In this document: piece after piece, positions 34,832 to 44,176 of the stretch
Position numbering within the stretch: position 1 is the stretch's first letter
Layout: every line of letters starts with the position of its first letter
Origin: JABCPE02 sp963530615
GTDB lineage: Bacteria > Bacteroidota > Bacteroidia > Flavobacteriales > Weeksellaceae
NCBI GenBank assembly: GCA_963530615.1
Contig: CAUSDX010000008.1
Location: 1 to 64,000 of the forward strand
DNA length: 64,000 nt
Reading direction: 5' to 3'
Translations under genes and position numbers: made by a program
Notes under the pieces: generated by a model
What the model saw: only the letters and a program-made list of their open reading frames with translations
Told to the model about the DNA's origin: nothing
Database searches by the model: none

Positions 34832-35881
34832 TTACGAAGATAATAATATTTTTTCTATTTCTGACAAAACCAACTCTTTTTCAAATTTTTGCCAATTTTT
34901 AACCTCTGTTTTATGATTTTTCATTAGTATTTCCGCAAATGATAAATTCTTATTTTCCACAAAAAAATAATTTGCTTGATAAGTTTTCGGTAAATAGATT
35001 TTTTTGCCAAATTTTATGGCATCTCCTATATTCCCGCTTATTTTAGTTCTCCCATATATCTCTCTTATGCTAAAAAACTCTGTATCCATCTGAATAGGAC
35101 AATACAAAATATCTGCATTTTTAATCTCTTCATCAAAAACATTTTGAGATACTTTTTCTGTAAAATAAACAAGTCTAATTTTTGAATTATACTTTAGTAT
35201 TGCTTCCAATTTTATTATTGCTTCCAGCTCTTTATCCTCTGCCTTTCCTAAAAATACTACTTCTATATTTTGTTCACACTTTAGCTCTTTTAGCTCTTCT
35301 ATAACCTTAAAGTAATCTCTCCGACCTTGAGATACCGTCCCTGGTATTACGATTTTCAAATAATCTTTATCTAAATATCCCCAATATTCATTAAAAAACA
35401 AAGGCAAATACACAAAATCACCCGAAGCCAAATTCTTATCTAAAACAAATATTTTATGAGCCTTTTGATAAATTTTTCTCTTATATAATAATCCTTCTTT
35501 TAAAAATAATTTCAATCTAAATATTCTATCCTTCCTAAAAATACTTTTCAGCAAATCCCATTCTGATGCTTGAATGAAATTGAGATTATGACCGATAATT
35601 GCTATTGGAAAAAACTTCGAAATTTTTAAAAAGATATTAAAATAACGATGTGCCGTGCCAATAATCACTAAATCATAAGATTTATTTTTTAACAACTCTA
35701 ACAAATTATTTTTAGAAACTTGATAAATATTCTGCTTTTCCTTTTTCCCTAATAGATTTAATATTTTTTCAGAAAAATAATAATCTACTGAAATTTTCTG
35801 TGAATTTTTCATCAATTCCAAAAAATTCCCAGCAATTTCAGCATGAGTGTCTAACTCTATATAAGCTATTTTTTTCATCAA
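34832..35881 (-). CDS. GT-B-like glycosyltransferase, unassigned
   Basis: A 349-residue protein with no strong match I can name. Secondary structure alternates helices and strands in a two-domain layout. YDLVIIGTAHRYFNIFLKI and IIGHNLNFIQAS lie in the N-terminal half, and VIPGTVSQGRRDY, VVFLGKAEDKELEAI, then IYGRTKISGNIGDAIKFGKKIYLP in the C-terminal half resemble the donor-binding site of GT-B enzymes. No signal peptide. It sits five bases after a family 2 glycosyltransferase gene, so a role in surface-glycan assembly is likely but unproven. Confidence 0.55.
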   Translation of the reverse strand: MMKKIAYIELDTHAEIAGNFLELMKNSQKISVDYYFSEKILNLLGKKEKQNIYQVSKNNLLELLKNKSYDLVIIGTAHRYFNIFLKISKFFPIAIIGHNLNFIQASEWDLLKSIFRKDRIFRLKLFLKEGLLYKRKIYQKAHKIFVLDKNLASGDFVYLPLFFNEYWGYLDKDYLKIVIPGTVSQGRRDYFKVIEELKELKCEQNIEVVFLGKAEDKELEAIIKLEAILKYNSKIRLVYFTEKVSQNVFDEEIKNADILYCPIQMDTEFFSIREIYGRTKISGNIGDAIKFGKKIYLPKTYQANYFFVENKNLSFAEILMKNHKTEVKNWQKFEKELVLSEIEKILLSS

Positions 35882-35885
35882 TTAT

Positions 35886-36746
35886 CTAAAATAATTTCCA
35901 TTTTCTATACATCTCCTGCCATCTCAAATTTCTAATAAACTGTATTTCCTTTTTTGTCAATATTCTCGGAGAATTTTGTTTAGAAAATACTCTCATCGTA
36001 ATGAAAAACTCTAAAAATGATTTATTTCTAAATGAAGATTTCAATGAAGAAATTACAGCTAAAGGAAAACTCAAACCTATATTATAAAAATATTCTCCTA
36101 ATTTTTCTGCCTTTTGATTTTTGTATTTATAAGCTGTCGGTCTTAAATGTTTTACCCATAATTTTTTGAGCGTTAAAGTTTCAAATTCATACATTTTACA
36201 CAACATGACATCTATATTATCCCAGCCCAAAATTTCTTTCAGCCCTCCCATCTCCATAAAACAAGACTTTCTATAAGATTTTATAGGCCCTCTGACATGA
36301 TTTTTTGAAGACAAATTCTCAAATTGCCACTGATTATTTTTTTCAATATAAACCAGCCCAGAAGCCATGCCTACCTTAGGATTTTTTTCATACACTTTAT
36401 TGATTTCTTCCAAATAATAGGTAGGAAAAATAATATCTGCATCAAATTTGCAAATAATATCAAAATCTCTTAAATCTTGACTATTCAGACCAAAATTAAA
36501 AGCCCTAATAACCTTTGCTCCAGGAGAATGAGTATTTTCTAAATGCAAATTTTCTTTCCTTTCTAATAAAGAAAATCTATTTTTGCCTTCAATAAACCTT
36601 GATACTATTTTACCAGTATTATCGGTAGAATTATCATTTACTATAACACAATAAAAATCCTGAAAACTTTGATTTTCAATAGATTTCAAACAAGACAAGA
36701 TGCTCTCTTCTTCATTATAAGCAGGAATAATAATAAGAAATTTCAT
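35886..36746 (-). CDS. Family 2 glycosyltransferase
   Basis: A 286-residue GT-A enzyme. The N-terminus MKFLIIIPAYNEEESILSC with QDFYCVIVNDNSTDNTGKIV and the metal motif CKFDADIIFP (near residue 103) are family hallmarks. A further MASGLVYIEKNN and a WDNIDVMLCKMYEF element follow. The frame extends upstream to 36758, but ATG at 36744-36746 lies just after the polA TAA at 36748 and gives the standard MKFLIIIPAYNEE start. It transfers a sugar to an unknown acceptor, probably a lipid-linked or surface glycan. Confidence 0.82.
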   Translation of the reverse strand: MKFLIIIPAYNEEESILSCLKSIENQSFQDFYCVIVNDNSTDNTGKIVSRFIEGKNRFSLLERKENLHLENTHSPGAKVIRAFNFGLNSQDLRDFDIICKFDADIIFPTYYLEEINKVYEKNPKVGMASGLVYIEKNNQWQFENLSSKNHVRGPIKSYRKSCFMEMGGLKEILGWDNIDVMLCKMYEFETLTLKKLWVKHLRPTAYKYKNQKAEKLGEYFYNIGLSFPLAVISSLKSSFRNKSFLEFFITMRVFSKQNSPRILTKKEIQFIRNLRWQEMYRKWKLF

Positions 36747-36747
36747 A

Positions 36748-39552
36748 TTAATGTGCATCTAACCAATTATCAGCAACGCCTACTTCCGTAAGTAATGGAA
36801 CTTGAGTAGCATATGCTGTTTCCATCTGAGTTTTAATCAATATTTTTGCAGTTTCTATCTCATCTATTGAAGTTTCAAAAATTAATTCATCATGCACTTG
36901 CAAAAGCATCTTTGTTTCCATTTTCTGATTTTCTAATTCTCGGTCTATATTTATCATCGCTAATTTAATAATATCAGCTGCTGAACCTTGTATTGGTGCA
37001 TTGATAGCATTTCTTTCAGCATGACCTTTCACTACAAAATTAGCCGAATTAATATCCTTCAAATATCGTTTTCTTCCCAAAATAGTTTCTACATATCCAT
37101 TTTTCCTTGCCGTCATAATTTGTTCGTTCATATACTCTTTTAAACGAGGATAAGTTTCAAAATAAGCATCTATCATCTGTTTTGCTTCTGTACGAGAAAG
37201 ACCTGTTTGCTCACTCAATCCAAATGAAGAAACACCATAGATAATTCCAAAATTCACAGTTTTTGCTTGACTTCGTTGCAATTTTGTAACTGCGTTTAGA
37301 GGTATATTAAATAACTTTGCAGCTGTAGAAGCATGAATATCCTCTCCTTTTTGGAATGCCTCTATCATGTTTTTTTCTCCAGAAATCTCAGCAATAAGTC
37401 TTAACTCTATTTGAGAATAGTCTGCTGAAATAATTTTTTTACCCTCTGATGCTATAAACGCCGCACGAACTTGTTGCCCTCGTAATGTTCTAATAGGAAT
37501 ATTTTGTAAATTGGGATTTACACTGGACAATCTTCCTGTAGCCGCTACAGTTTGCATAAAATTGGTATGAATTCTACCTGTTTTTTCATTCACTTGCATC
37601 GGCAAAGCATCTACATAAGTAGATTTTAATTTTTGATAAGTCCTATATTCTAAAATATGCTTAATGATTTCATGTTTTGATTCTAATTTTTGTAAAACTT
37701 CTTCCGATGTTGAATATTGTCCCGTTTTTGTTTTCTTTGCTTTTGCGTCTAGTTTTAATTTTTCAAATAAAATTTCTCCAAGCTGTTTGGGTGAATTCAA
37801 ATTAAATTCCTCCTCTGAAAATTCAAATATTTTCTTTTCTAAATTCTTTAAATCATTCTCTAATTCCAAACTTTCTTTTTTCAAACATTCTTTATCTAAA
37901 GAAATTCCTACCAATTCCATTTTTGCCAAAACTTTCATTAATGGCATTTCTATCCGATAAAAAAGATTTTCTATATTTTCTTCTTTTAATTTTTGCTCAA
38001 AAATCTCATAAAGTTGAAATGTTACATCTGCATCTTCTGCTGCATAATCGGTTTGCTGCTTCAATGAAACCGAACGCAAATTCCCTTGGTTTTTTCCTTT
38101 TTTACCGATTAAACTTTCTATTGAAATAGGAGTATAATTAAGATATATTTCTGATAAATAATCCATTCCATGCTTCATATCTGGATTAATCAGATAGTGA
38201 GCAATCATAGTATCAAAAATAGCTCCTTGTACCTCTATATCATAATTTTTCAATACTTTATAATCATATTTAATATTATGAGCTATTTTAAGTATATTTT
38301 TTTCTTCAAAAAATGGTCGGAAAATTTCTAAAGTTTTCTTAGCTTCTTCTTGATTTTCAGAAATAGGAATATAATAGGCTAATCCTTTTTTATAGCTAAA
38401 ACTCAACCCTATAAGTTCCGCCTCTGTCTCTTCCAAAGAGGTCGTTTCTGTATCAAAACAAACTGCTTTTTGACTCAATAAATTCTCCACCAAAACCCTC
38501 TGTGCCTTAGGAGAATTTATGTACTGATAAACTTTATCCGTATTTTCAATATTTAATTTTTGAGATGATAAATCTTCCCCTAATTCAGAAAATAAATCCA
38601 ATTGCCTTGGAGTTTCTTCCTTCTTTTTAGAGATTTCAAAATCTTTATTCTCTATTTTTACTTCTTGATAATCAAAAATTTTAACTAAATTATCATATAA
38701 CCTCCTGAATTCTATCTCTTCAAAAATATCCTTCAATTTGTCAAAATCTGGTCTTTCTAAATGATATTTTTCATATTCAAAATCTATCGGAGCATCTATT
38801 AAAATCGTTGCCAATTTTTTAGAAAGTAAACCTCTCTCAGCTGAAGCCTCTATTTTTTCTTTAAGCTTTCCTTTAAGTTTATCTGTATTTGCTAAAAGAT
38901 TTTCCATAGAACCAAATTCCTTCAAAAATTTTTTAGCAGTTTTCTCCCCCACTCCCTCCAATCCAGGAATATTATCTACTGAATCCCCCATCATTCCAAG
39001 GAAATCTATAACTTGTTTTGGATTTTCTATCTCATATTTTTCTAAAACCTCTGGTACTCCTAAAATTTCAATATCACTCCCTTTTGATGCAGGCTTATAA
39101 ATTTTAATTTTATCCGTAACCAATTGAGCAAAATCTTTATCTGGTGTTACCATAAACACTTGAAAATCTTGCTTTTCTGCTTTTACTGCAATCGTCCCTA
39201 TCACATCATCAGCTTCATATCCCTCCACTCCAAGGATAGGAATATGCATGTTTTCCAATATTCTGTGTATGTAAGGAACTGCTACCTTTATAGCCTCAGG
39301 AGTTTCCGCTCTATTTGCTTTATACTCTGCGAAATCTTCCGTTCTTACACTTGCTTTTCCTACATCAAAAACTACTGCCAAATGACTTGGTTTTTCTCTT
39401 TTTATTAGCTCTATTAAAGAATTTGTAAATCCAAAAATAGCTGATGTATCAAGTCCCTTACTGGTTAATCTCGGATTTTTAATAAATGCATAATACCCCC
39501 GAAAAATCATTGCATAAGCATCTATCAAATATAATCTTTTATCTTCTATCAT
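36748..39552 (-). CDS. polA: DNA polymerase I
   Basis: A 934-residue three-domain polymerase. The N-terminal 5'-3' exonuclease has VVFDVGKASVRTEDFAEYKANR and GVEGYEADDVIG. The proofreading domain has an intact CFDTETTSL motif (near residue 370), so 3'-5' exonuclease is probably active. The polymerase has motif A ISADYSQIELRLIAEIS, motif B RSQAKTVNFGIIYG and motif C LLQVHDELIFE. The length is normal. It fills gaps in replication and repair. It heads a minus-strand run with the glycosyltransferases, antiporter, pseudo-peptidase and HHH gene, all with very short spacing. Confidence 0.96.
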   Translation of the reverse strand: MIEDKRLYLIDAYAMIFRGYYAFIKNPRLTSKGLDTSAIFGFTNSLIELIKREKPSHLAVVFDVGKASVRTEDFAEYKANRAETPEAIKVAVPYIHRILENMHIPILGVEGYEADDVIGTIAVKAEKQDFQVFMVTPDKDFAQLVTDKIKIYKPASKGSDIEILGVPEVLEKYEIENPKQVIDFLGMMGDSVDNIPGLEGVGEKTAKKFLKEFGSMENLLANTDKLKGKLKEKIEASAERGLLSKKLATILIDAPIDFEYEKYHLERPDFDKLKDIFEEIEFRRLYDNLVKIFDYQEVKIENKDFEISKKKEETPRQLDLFSELGEDLSSQKLNIENTDKVYQYINSPKAQRVLVENLLSQKAVCFDTETTSLEETEAELIGLSFSYKKGLAYYIPISENQEEAKKTLEIFRPFFEEKNILKIAHNIKYDYKVLKNYDIEVQGAIFDTMIAHYLINPDMKHGMDYLSEIYLNYTPISIESLIGKKGKNQGNLRSVSLKQQTDYAAEDADVTFQLYEIFEQKLKEENIENLFYRIEMPLMKVLAKMELVGISLDKECLKKESLELENDLKNLEKKIFEFSEEEFNLNSPKQLGEILFEKLKLDAKAKKTKTGQYSTSEEVLQKLESKHEIIKHILEYRTYQKLKSTYVDALPMQVNEKTGRIHTNFMQTVAATGRLSSVNPNLQNIPIRTLRGQQVRAAFIASEGKKIISADYSQIELRLIAEISGEKNMIEAFQKGEDIHASTAAKLFNIPLNAVTKLQRSQAKTVNFGIIYGVSSFGLSEQTGLSRTEAKQMIDAYFETYPRLKEYMNEQIMTARKNGYVETILGRKRYLKDINSANFVVKGHAERNAINAPIQGSAADIIKLAMINIDRELENQKMETKMLLQVHDELIFETSIDEIETAKILIKTQMETAYATQVPLLTEVGVADNWLDAH

Positions 39553-39587
39553 TTTTATTTGTTATTTTTTATGATTAAATTGGTTTT

Positions 39588-40823
39588 TTACTTAAAAGTC
39601 ATCTGCATTACCTCCAAATCAAACTCTGCAGCAGCTGTCAAAATATGGTCAAAAATATCTGCTTGAATCTGCTCATAATCCTCCATTCCTGATTTATTCG
39701 CAAAACAATAAATCTCCAAGGGCATACCTTGAGGAGTAATTTCCATTTGTCTAACTAAAAGTAAATCCTTTTGTGAAACATTAGGATTATTTTTAAGATA
39801 ACTCAGCGTATAATTTCTAAAAACTCCAATATTCGTCAATTGTCTACCATTAATCATATGCTGTCCATTTATTAAACTTTCTCGTTCTCTCTTAATTTCT
39901 TGATAACGATTTTCCAAATATTCAGAAATCAAATTTATATCTCGTAAGCGTTCATAAAGTTCATCATTTATAAACTTAAAGGATTTAATATTAAAATATA
40001 TAGACCTTTTTATTCTTTTTTGATTTCCGTCATACATCACTTGTATATTTTTAATCTCCGTACTAAGTAAATCATAAGTAGGAATAGTAGATATTGTCTT
40101 ATCAAAATTAAGAATCTTGGTCGTTAAAAGATTAATTTCTTTGATATTACCCTCTATATCATATTTTTTAATACCGACCCAATCTCCTACCTTCAAATTC
40201 TTGGATACTGAAACATGAATCCCCGTTACCAATCCTAAAATAGTATCTCTAAATACCAATAATAATAAAGCCGTAAAAGCTCCTACATATCCTAAAATAC
40301 CTGCAACTTCTACACCTAAAATTTTAGAAATTAAAAAGATAGCAACGATAATATACCCCAGCAATTTCATGGTGTCATAAATAGCCCTAAATGCCGTTAC
40401 TCGGTATTGATTATTCGTTAGAACATAATACCGCTCTACGGATTTCAGCAACTTATCCACCAATTTTATCAATACATAACCTCCTATACAAGCTATCATA
40501 AAATGTAGAATAAGATAACTTTTAGGATGCCTCCAAAACACCTCTTCTATAAAAAAATCTGCAAAAACCCATGGCAAAAAACGGATAAAAGAAACATGTA
40601 CCTCCGTTTCTATTAGTGCCTGAATCCATCTATTCTTCTGCTTTACTGATATATACCTTAGTATATACTCTACTATCTTTCTTACAATAAAATCTAAAAG
40701 AATAATAGCCAAAGCCAATAAAATAAACTTAAAAAATATCTGAGCTGATAGCACAAAACCATCGTGAAAATAATCTCGTATAAAAAAATGAAGCCAATCG
40801 CTAACTTCTTTTAGAATTTTCAT
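39588..40823 (-). CDS. MscS-type mechanosensitive channel
   Basis: A 411-residue membrane protein with about five membrane segments. The channel-lining segment with AGILGYVGAFTALLLLVFRDTILGLVTGIHVSVS (seen in parts near residues 170-205) is followed by a beta domain LKVGDWVGIKKYDIEGNIKEINLLTTKILNFD. This is the YbdG/MscM layout, longer than classical MscS. It releases solutes under membrane tension. It has its own spacing from ung (83 bases) and ends 35 bases before polA. Confidence 0.85.
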   Translation of the reverse strand: MKILKEVSDWLHFFIRDYFHDGFVLSAQIFFKFILLALAIILLDFIVRKIVEYILRYISVKQKNRWIQALIETEVHVSFIRFLPWVFADFFIEEVFWRHPKSYLILHFMIACIGGYVLIKLVDKLLKSVERYYVLTNNQYRVTAFRAIYDTMKLLGYIIVAIFLISKILGVEVAGILGYVGAFTALLLLVFRDTILGLVTGIHVSVSKNLKVGDWVGIKKYDIEGNIKEINLLTTKILNFDKTISTIPTYDLLSTEIKNIQVMYDGNQKRIKRSIYFNIKSFKFINDELYERLRDINLISEYLENRYQEIKRERESLINGQHMINGRQLTNIGVFRNYTLSYLKNNPNVSQKDLLLVRQMEITPQGMPLEIYCFANKSGMEDYEQIQADIFDHILTAAAEFDLEVMQMTFK

Positions 40824-40906
40824 CTTACCAATATAATTTATAATAAATTTAACTTTTTTATCTTGCTAAAACTACTTAAACCAACTTTATTCTATTAAAT
40901 AAATAC

Positions 40907-41548
40907 TTACCACTCTATTAAATCTTTTCCTTTATCTGATAAATATTGGTTAATTTTAGAAAATGGACGACTGCCAAAGAAACCTCTATGTACTGAAAAA
41001 GGTGATGGATGTGCCGATTGTAAAATACAATGCTTTTTTATATCAATCAAATGTATTTTCTTCTGAGCAAAAGCTCCCCAAAGTACAAAAACTATATTTT
41101 CCTTTCTTTCTGAAATTTGGCGAATAATATAATCCGTAAAAACCTCCCATCCTAAATTCTTATGAGAATTAGGCTCATGAGCCCTCACCGTAAGCGTCGC
41201 ATTAAGCATTAAAACACCTTGCTTTGCCCAATCATCTAATTCATTAGATTCTCTAACAATCCCTAAATCACTTTCTAATTCCTTAAAAATATTCTTTAAA
41301 GAAGGTGGTGCAGATACTTGATTGGACACCGAAAAGCACAAACCATTCGCTTGATGATGATTATGATAAGGGTCTTGACCAATAATCACGACTTTTACTT
41401 CCTCAAACGGAGTAAGTTCTAATGCTCTAAAAATTTGATTTTTAGGTGGAAAACATTGAGATTCCCGATATTCATTTTTTATCTTTTGCCAAAGCTCCGT
41501 AAAGTATTCTGTATTTTTTATCGGTTCTAAAACTTCTGTCCAAGTCAT
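40907..41548 (-). CDS. ung: Uracil-DNA glycosylase
   Basis: A 213-residue family 1 enzyme. VVIIGQDPYHNHHQANGLCFSV has the catalytic Asp in GQDPYH (near residue 58), and the late HPSPFSVHRGFFGSRPFS holds the second conserved loop with the catalytic His. VLMLNATLTVRAHEPNSH lies between. It removes uracil from DNA at the start of base-excision repair. It lies 24 bases after mutS2 on the same strand. Confidence 0.95.
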   Translation of the reverse strand: MTWTEVLEPIKNTEYFTELWQKIKNEYRESQCFPPKNQIFRALELTPFEEVKVVIIGQDPYHNHHQANGLCFSVSNQVSAPPSLKNIFKELESDLGIVRESNELDDWAKQGVLMLNATLTVRAHEPNSHKNLGWEVFTDYIIRQISERKENIVFVLWGAFAQKKIHLIDIKKHCILQSAHPSPFSVHRGFFGSRPFSKINQYLSDKGKDLIEW

Positions 41549-41572
41549 CTTTTTAATTTTTATACTATGCCA

Positions 41573-43729
41573 TTATACTCTTTCTATTTCATCAGCACTA
41601 ATTTGCGTCTTAAAAATTCCATAATTAAGAGTAACTTTATTATTTTTCACATCTATCGTTTCTATAGTACCTATGCTTGTACTTCCTATAATACGCACAC
41701 GCTGTCCTACTTTTAGCCAGACAGCTCTTTCTTTTCTTCGTTGCTCTTTTAGTTTTTCTTCTGTTTCTGTAATATTTTGAATTACATTTTCTTTCTTCAG
41801 CTCCTGAGTTACTTTTTTCTTAATTACCTTTAATTTTTCGGTGGAAATTTTATCCAAATCTTGTGATTTTTTGAATTTTTCCTGTTCCAAAATCTTCACA
41901 AAATCCTTCACCACTTCCTTTCGTGATTTTCCTTTGACATAACTCTCTATGAATGCTTCTATTTTAGTACCAAACTGCAATTTTCTATACTCCTCTTCAT
42001 AAAGTTTTTGGAAATTATAGAGTTTATGTTGTAATTGCTCATTGAGTTTCTGTAAATTCTCTTTCTTATTCTGAGTAGACTCTCTTTTTTCTGCTAAATC
42101 TGACTTTAATTTTTCTACCTCAAACTTCTCTTGTTGCAGTTTCACAATCGTTTTATCCAGATTCACCACATCTTTTTCTACCTTTTTCTTCGCAGAGTGA
42201 ATAATAAATCTTGGAATGTTATTCTTCTCTGCCACCTCAAAAGTAAAGGAACTCCCTGCCTGACCGATTTCTAATTTATACATCGGTTCAAGAGTTTCTT
42301 CATCAAAAAGCATCGCTGCATTTTGTGCATGAGGCAGTTGCTCCACCCTCAATTTTATATTCGTATAATGGGTCGTAATAATGGCAAAACTTTTCTTCTC
42401 ATAAAAAAACTCCAAGAATGATTCTGCCAAAGCTCCTCCTAATTCAGGATCTGAACCTGTCCCAAATTCATCAATCAAAAGCAAGGTATTTTCATCGGCT
42501 TCACGGACTATCCTACTCATCTTCCTCAAACGAGAAGAATAAGTAGAAAGATGATTCTCAATGGACTGATTATCGCCAATATCCGTCATCAATTTATCAA
42601 AGAAAAACATCTCACTTCTATGATGCACAGGCACTAAAATCCCTGACTGAAGCATCACCTGAAGAAGCCCTAATGTTTTCAAGGTGATAGATTTCCCACC
42701 CGCATTAGGCCCCGAGATACAGATAATTCGGTTTTCCTCTGAAAGTTCAAAGCTCTGCGGAAAAATCTCCTTATTCTCTTCTTTATTCTTTATCCAAAGC
42801 AAAGGATGAAAAGCCTGAACCAATTTAAGAGATTTATGCTGGTTAATCTTCGGCATAATACCTCCTACTCTCTCCGCAAACTTGGACTTCGCTCTTGTCA
42901 GGTCAAGGTCAAAAATGTAATCCTGATAATCTGCTAATTGAGGCTTAAAAACAGAAATATCTGCCGTCAGTTTTCTTAAAATGCGGTCTATTTCTCTTTT
43001 TTCTGCCTCCTCACTCTCTCGGAGCTGGTAATAATGCTTTACCACACTTTCTGGCTGAATATAAGTAATAGAACCCGTTTTAGAAACACTCAAAACTCTC
43101 CCCGAAACTCTCTTCTTAAACCCTGACTTCACCGCCAAAACCCTTTGATCATCAATGATACTCTCGCGGATTTCATCTAAAAAATCTTGCTGAGCATAAT
43201 AATTCAAAGACTTATTAAAATTCTCCTGAATCATTCTCTTTGAAGTAGCAATCTCCTCCCTAATCTCTTTCAACAAAGGAGAAGCATCATTCTTAACATC
43301 ACCGAAACGATTAAAAACCAAAGAAATTTTATCAATAATCTCCTTCCTAAAATCCAAATACCTCACCGCCTCTGCTAAATGAGGAAACTGTTCCTCAAAC
43401 TTTGCAAAAAAAGCCTGAAGCCTACCCACCTGCTCCGTGATTTTACGAATCTTAAAAAATGATGATGCCTCTAAACGATAATTTTCTATCATCATTCGCT
43501 GGATTTCTTCCTCTATATCCTCATATTCATCAAACGGAATCACATTTTCACTCTCATAAGAGCTTAAAAATTCTGATGTTTTCTTTAACGATAACTCTGC
43601 CCCCTCTCTCTCTATAGGAAAAATAGATAAAATCTTCTCCGAAACCTTAGGAGAGTAAGCATTAGGAGCAATTTCTTCCAATAACTTTGGAAACTCCAAT
43701 TCCTCTAAATGTTCTTGTAGTATTTGCAC
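41573..43729 (-). CDS. mutS2: Endonuclease MutS2-like protein without Smr domain
   Basis: A 718-residue MutS-family ATPase. The N-terminal 300 residues are helical lever and clamp. Walker A is CISGPNAGGKSITLKTLGL (near residue 340), Walker B is LLLIDEFGTGSDPELGGALAES. A coiled coil follows (residues 520-650) and the protein ends in a short beta domain VGQRVRIIGSTSIGTIETID, the KOW-like part. The Smr nuclease domain found in Bacillus MutS2 (785 residues) is not present at the C-terminus. In related bacteria MutS2 works in recombination control and ribosome rescue, and not in mismatch repair. Confidence 0.9.
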   Translation of the reverse strand: MQILQEHLEELEFPKLLEEIAPNAYSPKVSEKILSIFPIEREGAELSLKKTSEFLSSYESENVIPFDEYEDIEEEIQRMMIENYRLEASSFFKIRKITEQVGRLQAFFAKFEEQFPHLAEAVRYLDFRKEIIDKISLVFNRFGDVKNDASPLLKEIREEIATSKRMIQENFNKSLNYYAQQDFLDEIRESIIDDQRVLAVKSGFKKRVSGRVLSVSKTGSITYIQPESVVKHYYQLRESEEAEKREIDRILRKLTADISVFKPQLADYQDYIFDLDLTRAKSKFAERVGGIMPKINQHKSLKLVQAFHPLLWIKNKEENKEIFPQSFELSEENRIICISGPNAGGKSITLKTLGLLQVMLQSGILVPVHHRSEMFFFDKLMTDIGDNQSIENHLSTYSSRLRKMSRIVREADENTLLLIDEFGTGSDPELGGALAESFLEFFYEKKSFAIITTHYTNIKLRVEQLPHAQNAAMLFDEETLEPMYKLEIGQAGSSFTFEVAEKNNIPRFIIHSAKKKVEKDVVNLDKTIVKLQQEKFEVEKLKSDLAEKRESTQNKKENLQKLNEQLQHKLYNFQKLYEEEYRKLQFGTKIEAFIESYVKGKSRKEVVKDFVKILEQEKFKKSQDLDKISTEKLKVIKKKVTQELKKENVIQNITETEEKLKEQRRKERAVWLKVGQRVRIIGSTSIGTIETIDVKNNKVTLNYGIFKTQISADEIERV

Positions 43730-43888
43730 AAGGCAAAGGTAATAAAAAAGAGTAAGGAAAAATGACTAATTAAAATTGGAAAATAAATATATTAATTTAT
43801 TCCCTCCAACAGCTTCTATCAGCCTTCCGTAATGCTTTCAGTGGGCTATTAAACTCTCAACGATACTTTTAGTAAGGACTTTAATTAA
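43730..43888. other. Gap downstream of the BREX terminator, nothing recognised
   Basis: About 160 bases between the mutS2 start codon and the 43889 hairpin. It holds the mutS2 5' leader and a short more GC-rich piece (43801-43860) with no open frame of useful length. I recognise nothing in it. Confidence 0.4.
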
Positions 43889-43925
43889 AGATAAACGCTA
43901 AAACAAATTATTTTAGCGTTTATCT
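43889..43925. terminator. Strong inverted repeat, bidirectional terminator
   Basis: A 15-base stem, perfect, of AGATAAACGCTAAAA (43889-43903) and TTTTAGCGTTTATCT (43911-43925), with a 7-base loop. It separates the BREX side from mutS2 and would stop brxL transcripts. Confidence 0.8.
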
Positions 43926-43938
43926 CATATATAAAATT

Positions 43939-44147
43939 TTAAGATTCTATAACAACAGCAAATGTTTCTTTTGTAATTTGAACTTGTGTTTTTATATTTA
44001 TCAATTTTATTGTTCCCTTTAAAACAATACCACCGTCTGGTAAATTTTCAACTATACTTTTATCAGATTCTGAAATACTCTGATTCAAAACCTATATATA
44101 TCATTTTCATAAGCACTATTACTATTAGCTTGTATTCTTGCTACTGA
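43939..44147 (-). pseudogene. Gene remnant between brxL and its terminator
   Basis: Two adjoining open pieces lie in different frames on the minus strand. The first reads SVARIQANSNSAYENDIYR and stops. The second, shifted by one base, reads LNQSISESDK, SIVENLPDGG, IVLKGTIKLI and ends TFAVVIES at a TAA at 43939-43941. The codon usage is like real coding sequence and the break is a single-base frameshift. No start codon remains for the first piece. It looks like the C-terminal end of a lost gene that once followed brxL. I do not recognise the family, and chance open sequence cannot be ruled out. Confidence 0.35.
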
Positions 44148-44176
44148 TATTTTTTATTGAAAATAAATATGCTATA

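Noticed and set aside
43730..44176. Search for an att-like copy of the tRNA-fMet 3' end at the far side of the BREX island
   Set aside because: No matching GC-rich segment is present, so I do not claim tRNA-targeted integration.
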